Translations under genes and position numbers: made by a program
NCBI RefSeq assembly: GCF_041200175.1
Contig: NZ_CP165727.1
Location: forward strand, 5,211,501-5,275,500
Origin: Streptomyces sp. R33
GTDB taxonomy: Bacteria; Actinomycetota; Actinomycetes; Streptomycetales; Streptomycetaceae
Direction: 5' to 3'
Length of the DNA: 64,000 nt
The notes under the pieces: generated by a model
Told to the model about the DNA's origin: nothing
Seen by the model: only the letters and a program-made list of their open reading frames with translations
The model's database searches: none
Shown here: in pieces, positions 61,327 through 64,000 of the stretch
Layout of the letters: each line of letters opens with the position of its first letter
How positions within the stretch are numbered: the first letter of the stretch is position 1

Positions 61327-62535
61327 TTACCGGCAATCGGCCGTACCCGCCGTGGTTCCCGTGAAGGTGGGGACGGGAGCCGGGGTGGAGCCGGTTCCCG
61401 ACGGGGGTGCGGAGGCGTTGGATTCGCCGGCGCGGGCGCTCTCCCGGAGCTGTTCGGTTTCGGCCGTCGGCGGGGTGACCGTCAGCGGCCGGTCCGCCCG
61501 CAGCTGCTCGAAGAGTTGGGCCGCGGCCGGCTGCACCAGCTCGTCCCGGTTCGGGTCGGCGGCGTACGGGCGGCGCGGCACCGTCAGGAACTTGACCTGC
61601 TCGGCCGGTACGTCCCGGATGCCCCGAACCAGTTCGTACAGGTCGCGCAGCGAGGCCAGCCCCGGGTCCGTGGTCAGCGAGGAGGTCGCCGCGTCCAGCA
61701 GCGGGTACAGCCGGCCCGGGTTCAGCAGGACACCGTTGCTCTGCACCTTCTTGACCATCGAGCCGAGGAACTGCTGCTGGCGCTCCATCCGTTCGGTGTC
61801 GCTGCCGTCGCCCAGGCTGTAGCGGGCGCGGACGAAGCCGAGGGCCTGCTCCCCGTGCAGGGTCTGCCGGCCGGCCGGCAGCTTCAGCTTCGCCTCGGGG
61901 TCGTTCATCGGCTGCTTGAGGCAGACCTCCACCCCGCCGACCGTGTCGACCATCTTCTTGAACCCGACGAAATCCACCACCATGTGGTGGTCGATCCGGA
62001 TTCCGGTCATTTTCTCCACCGTGCGGATCGTGCAGGCGGCACCGCCCCACTGGAACGCCCAGTTGAACTGCGCGAGCCGCTCGACGGTCCGGCTCCCGCC
62101 CTCCGTCAGGCAGGCGGGGATCCGCGTCATCAGGTCCCGGGGTATGGAGACCGCCGTCGCGCTCCTGCGGTCCGCGGGCAGGTGCAGCAGGATCGCGGTG
62201 TCCGAGCGCTCGGTGCCCCCGTCCCGCCCGTACCGGGCGTTCTCCTCGCCGGAGCGCGAGTCCGAGCCGATCAGCAGGATGTTCTGCGCGCCGCCCACGA
62301 GGTGCGTGGGGCGCTCCCGCTCGTAGCGCTCGAGCTCGGCCGCCGCGGACGTGTCCTCGGTGATGTTCGCGTCGAGCTTGCGGTAGAGCCACCAGCCGGT
62401 GGCCGCCCCGGCCAGGACCAGCAGGGCCAGCCCGAGCCCGATCCAGCGCAGCAGACGGCGCCGGCGGCCGCGCGGAGGCTTCGAGGAGCCTCCGCCGGCC
62501 GGGGTGCCGCCCGGTATGCCTGCGCTGTCCGTCAC
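61327..62535 (-). CDS. LCP family protein E
   Basis: A 402-residue protein: short Gly/Arg-rich N terminus, transmembrane helix (WIGLGLALLVLAGAATGWWLY), LCP domain (NILLIGSDSRSGEENARYGRDG, AVSIPRDLMTRIP, GGAACTIRTVEKMTGIRIDHHMVVDF, FVRARYSLGDGSDTERMERQQQFL), and a Ser/Thr/Pro-rich tail without LytR_C. GTG 62535 has GAGGGGA about 10 nt upstream. It is the first of the LCP E-D-C series on the minus strand; 224 bp separate it from LCP-D, where a TATAAG hexamer near 61274 may be a promoter for D. Confidence 0.92.
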   Translation of the reverse strand: MTDSAGIPGGTPAGGGSSKPPRGRRRRLLRWIGLGLALLVLAGAATGWWLYRKLDANITEDTSAAAELERYERERPTHLVGGAQNILLIGSDSRSGEENARYGRDGGTERSDTAILLHLPADRRSATAVSIPRDLMTRIPACLTEGGSRTVERLAQFNWAFQWGGAACTIRTVEKMTGIRIDHHMVVDFVGFKKMVDTVGGVEVCLKQPMNDPEAKLKLPAGRQTLHGEQALGFVRARYSLGDGSDTERMERQQQFLGSMVKKVQSNGVLLNPGRLYPLLDAATSSLTTDPGLASLRDLYELVRGIRDVPAEQVKFLTVPRRPYAADPNRDELVQPAAAQLFEQLRADRPLTVTPPTAETEQLRESARAGESNASAPPSGTGSTPAPVPTFTGTTAGTADCR

Positions 62536-62738
62536 TCGCGTTCCGTCCCCTCGCCGCACCGGCTGAGTCGGTGACTCGTGCGGGCCGTACGGGTGGATGC
62601 ACGGCCTCTGCCGATCGTGCCCCCGGCCCGTCGGGAGGGCCCGGGGGCAGGCCCCTGTCTAGGGCCGTCCGGGTGACAGATCGCCCCGCCGTGCGGTTGG
62701 GCGGAGTGGGTGACGGCGCCGCCCTGCGGCGGGACCGG

Positions 62739-63491
62739 TCAGGCGGCGGTGTGGGTGACGCGCTCGCTCTCGATCCGCTGCGCCAGGCCGTCCGCAGGCA
62801 GCCGGTCCAGGTTCCGGCACAGCACCACGGACCCGCCCGCCGCGAGCGCGGCGAACAGCCCTGCCGACAGCCCGTCCCAGCTGTCGTAGCCGAGCCCGGA
62901 CAGCAGCCGCGAACCCGTGCCGAGGCCGAGCTTCGCCGCGTCCTCGCGGGCCCGGTCGACGATCCGGGTGTACGAGAACTCCTCACCGCCGACCACCAGC
63001 CCCGGGCCGTCCGCGTCCACGGGGACGAACGGGGCGAAGCGGTCGCCCTGCCCCGGCACCTCCACCGCGTAGTCCGCGAACCCGGCGGGCGGCTGCGGGA
63101 ACCGCCCGCCCAGCGGCCGCAGCGCGAGCGCGACCCGCTCGCCGGAGCAGGCCGCGGCCTCCTCCAGGGTGTCGGGCCCGCTCACCACCAGATCGGCACC
63201 GGCCGGATCCCCGCCCACCTCGGCGACGACCCCGACCGAGGCGCAGGCGAGCAGCCACACGGCGCTCTGCCAGTGCGCGGGGAGCAACAGCGCGAGCCGG
63301 TCGCCGGGCTCGGCGCCCAGGTCGCCCTGGAGCAGATTGGCGGTCTTGGCCACCCAATTGGCGAAGGTGGCGACGGACAATTCGACGCGCTCGCCCGTGG
63401 CGTCGTCGTAGAAGGTGACGAGCGGGCGGCCCGGATCGGCGGCGAGCGCGGATCGCAGCAGGTCGGCAGGGGTGCGGTCAGTGGCGTTCAC
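62739..63491 (-). CDS. TIGR03089-family protein (truncated AMP-binding fold)
   Basis: A 250-residue protein resembling the N-terminal part of acyl-CoA synthetases: RPLVTFYDDATGERVELSVATFANWVAKTANLLQGDLG, RLALLLPAHWQSAVWLLACASVGVV. It lacks the ATP-binding P-loop and the C-terminal lid, as is normal for TIGR03089, an actinobacterial family of unknown role. GTG 63491 is supported by TAGGCT on the minus strand ending 7 nt before it (leaderless). The longer frame to 63953 overlaps a real gene on the plus strand. It lies next to the LCP series. Confidence 0.88.
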   Translation of the reverse strand: MNATDRTPADLLRSALAADPGRPLVTFYDDATGERVELSVATFANWVAKTANLLQGDLGAEPGDRLALLLPAHWQSAVWLLACASVGVVAEVGGDPAGADLVVSGPDTLEEAAACSGERVALALRPLGGRFPQPPAGFADYAVEVPGQGDRFAPFVPVDADGPGLVVGGEEFSYTRIVDRAREDAAKLGLGTGSRLLSGLGYDSWDGLSAGLFAALAAGGSVVLCRNLDRLPADGLAQRIESERVTHTAA

Positions 63492-63498
63492 CCGCCCC

Positions 63499-63504
63499 AG
63501 CCTA
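63499..63504 (-). promoter_or_regulatory. -10 hexamer of the TIGR03089 gene, leaderless type
   Basis: TAGGCT on the minus strand lies 7 nt before GTG 63491; no Shine-Dalgarno is present. Confidence 0.4.
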
Positions 63505-63630
63505 CGCGCGGGCCCCGCCCGTACGGCGGGCACCGGCTCCTCCGTACGGGCGAGGGACACGCGCACCGGATCGGACGGTCCGTCAGTTCTCCGATGGCGC
63601 TTCGTGGTGACTGTGCTCAGCATCGCTTTC

Positions 63631-64000
63631 ATGCGTGGATTCCTTGCTTCCTCGATCGGTGTCGCGACGGCCGCCGCTCTGGCCCTGCCGCTCGCGCTCT
63701 CCACTCCGGCCCTGGCCGCGCCGTCCGGGGGCGCGGCCGCCCCCGTGGCCCCGGCCGGGTCGACCGAGTCGCTGCCGCTCGCCCCCCTGGGGCCCGCGGC
63801 CGACCGGTCGCCCGGCGTCCCCGGCATGAGCGCCTCGCCGCGGCTGCCCGAGACCCAGGGTCTGCCGCCGCGCGAGGTCAAGAGGTTCTCGCTGGTCGGC
63901 GTCGTCTGGGACGACGCGAGCACCGAACTGTTCGGCCGGGTCCAGGTCCGCACCCGCGCGGTGGCGACCGGGACCTGGTCCGACTGGCAGGACGTCGAGA
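63631..64000 (+). CDS. Secreted protein, probable N-acetylmuramoyl-L-alanine amidase/PGRP, 3' end outside window
   Basis: The frame stays open to the window edge. A signal peptide (MRGFLASSIGVATAAALALPLALSTPALAA) is followed by a Pro/Ala-rich stretch and VKRFSLVGVVWDDASTELFGRVQVRTRAVATGTWSDWQDVE. This beta region resembles the one before the amidase/PGRP domain in Streptomyces peptidoglycan-recognition proteins; the catalytic domain itself is beyond the window, so the call rests on similarity remembered from the family. Two GTG codons (63604, 63607) are in frame upstream. Wall hydrolysis would fit its neighbours. Confidence 0.65.
   Translation, partial: MRGFLASSIGVATAAALALPLALSTPALAAPSGGAAAPVAPAGSTESLPLAPLGPAADRSPGVPGMSASPRLPETQGLPPREVKRFSLVGVVWDDASTELFGRVQVRTRAVATGTWSDWQDVE

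Noticed and set aside
59093..61822. 909-codon plus-strand frame opposite LCP-D and LCP-C
   Set aside because: It is antisense to genes with full LCP motifs and has no recognisable domain.
59366..62986. A single 1,206-codon minus-strand gene
   Set aside because: Only the part below 61102 is LCP-D. Above that the frame is a shadow of LCP-E, which is read in another phase with clear LCP motifs, and of the intergenic region.

Overview
The window is high-GC actinobacterial chromosome and almost certainly Streptomyces. Pointers are strong third-position GC, many GTG/TTG starts, GTGA/ATGA stop-start overlaps, a tRNA-Leu with a UAA anticodon (bldA), two Rpf muralytic proteins (one behind a c-di-AMP riboswitch), sortase-signal proteins and a cluster of LytR-CpsA-Psr (LCP) proteins. 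From memory, gene order follows the S. coelicolor segment carrying rpfA, eno and bldA. It is mostly core chromosome: I see no prophage, insertion sequence, CRISPR array or rRNA. The only clearly accessory patch is a short Rhs remnant with a neighbouring hypothetical gene (about 49.7-51.5 kb).

Layout. 0-5.9 kb: the end of mazG, a flavohemoprotein and a P450 on divergent leaderless promoters, then two secreted Rpf/LysM enzymes. 6-13 kb: eno, an FtsB/DivIC-like protein, a DUF501 protein, Ppx/GppA, NDH-2 (ndh) behind two Rex-like operators, and a Cfa-type methyltransferase. 13-17.2 kb: an FtsX/MacB ABC exporter, then bldA. 17.2-26.5 kb: a Bax-inhibitor-like membrane protein, small conserved genes, thiolase, SGNH hydrolase, cystathionine beta-synthase and an RpiR regulator. 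26.6-33.7 kb: a PLP decarboxylase divergent from the histidine-utilisation genes hutU, an M20 amidohydrolase, hutF and hutI. 33.8-37.9 kb: a four-gene cell-surface operon (LPQTG protein, DUF916-like protein, Ig-like membrane protein, LAETG protein). 38-48.2 kb: a POT peptide transporter, a two-component system, GtrA, purK-purE-dipeptidase, a second dipeptidase paralog lacking its metal ligands, and UDP-glucose dehydrogenase. 48.4-64 kb: acyl-CoA dehydrogenase, the Rhs patch, a GDP-mannose pyrophosphorylase-like enzyme, five LCP proteins interleaved with a thioesterase and a glycosyltransferase, a TIGR03089 protein and the start of a secreted protein resembling peptidoglycan amidases.

How the parts fit. 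The cell envelope dominates: Rpf enzymes cut peptidoglycan during germination and growth, LCP proteins attach glycopolymers to peptidoglycan, ManC, UGDH, GtrA and GT2 supply or move sugars, and the sortase-signal operon builds a surface structure. Signalling is dense: c-di-AMP acts on rpfA, NAD(H) redox state probably acts on ndh through Rex, and bldA controls translation of UUA codons. In reading the recognised genes I found no in-frame TTA codon, so none appears to be a direct bldA target.

Regulatory style. Many genes lack a Shine-Dalgarno sequence but have a TANNNT hexamer 6-7 nt before the start codon, which points to leaderless mRNAs. Convergent gene pairs are separated by long GC-rich inverted repeats that probably terminate transcription both ways, including a perfect 56-bp palindrome at 57533-57588.
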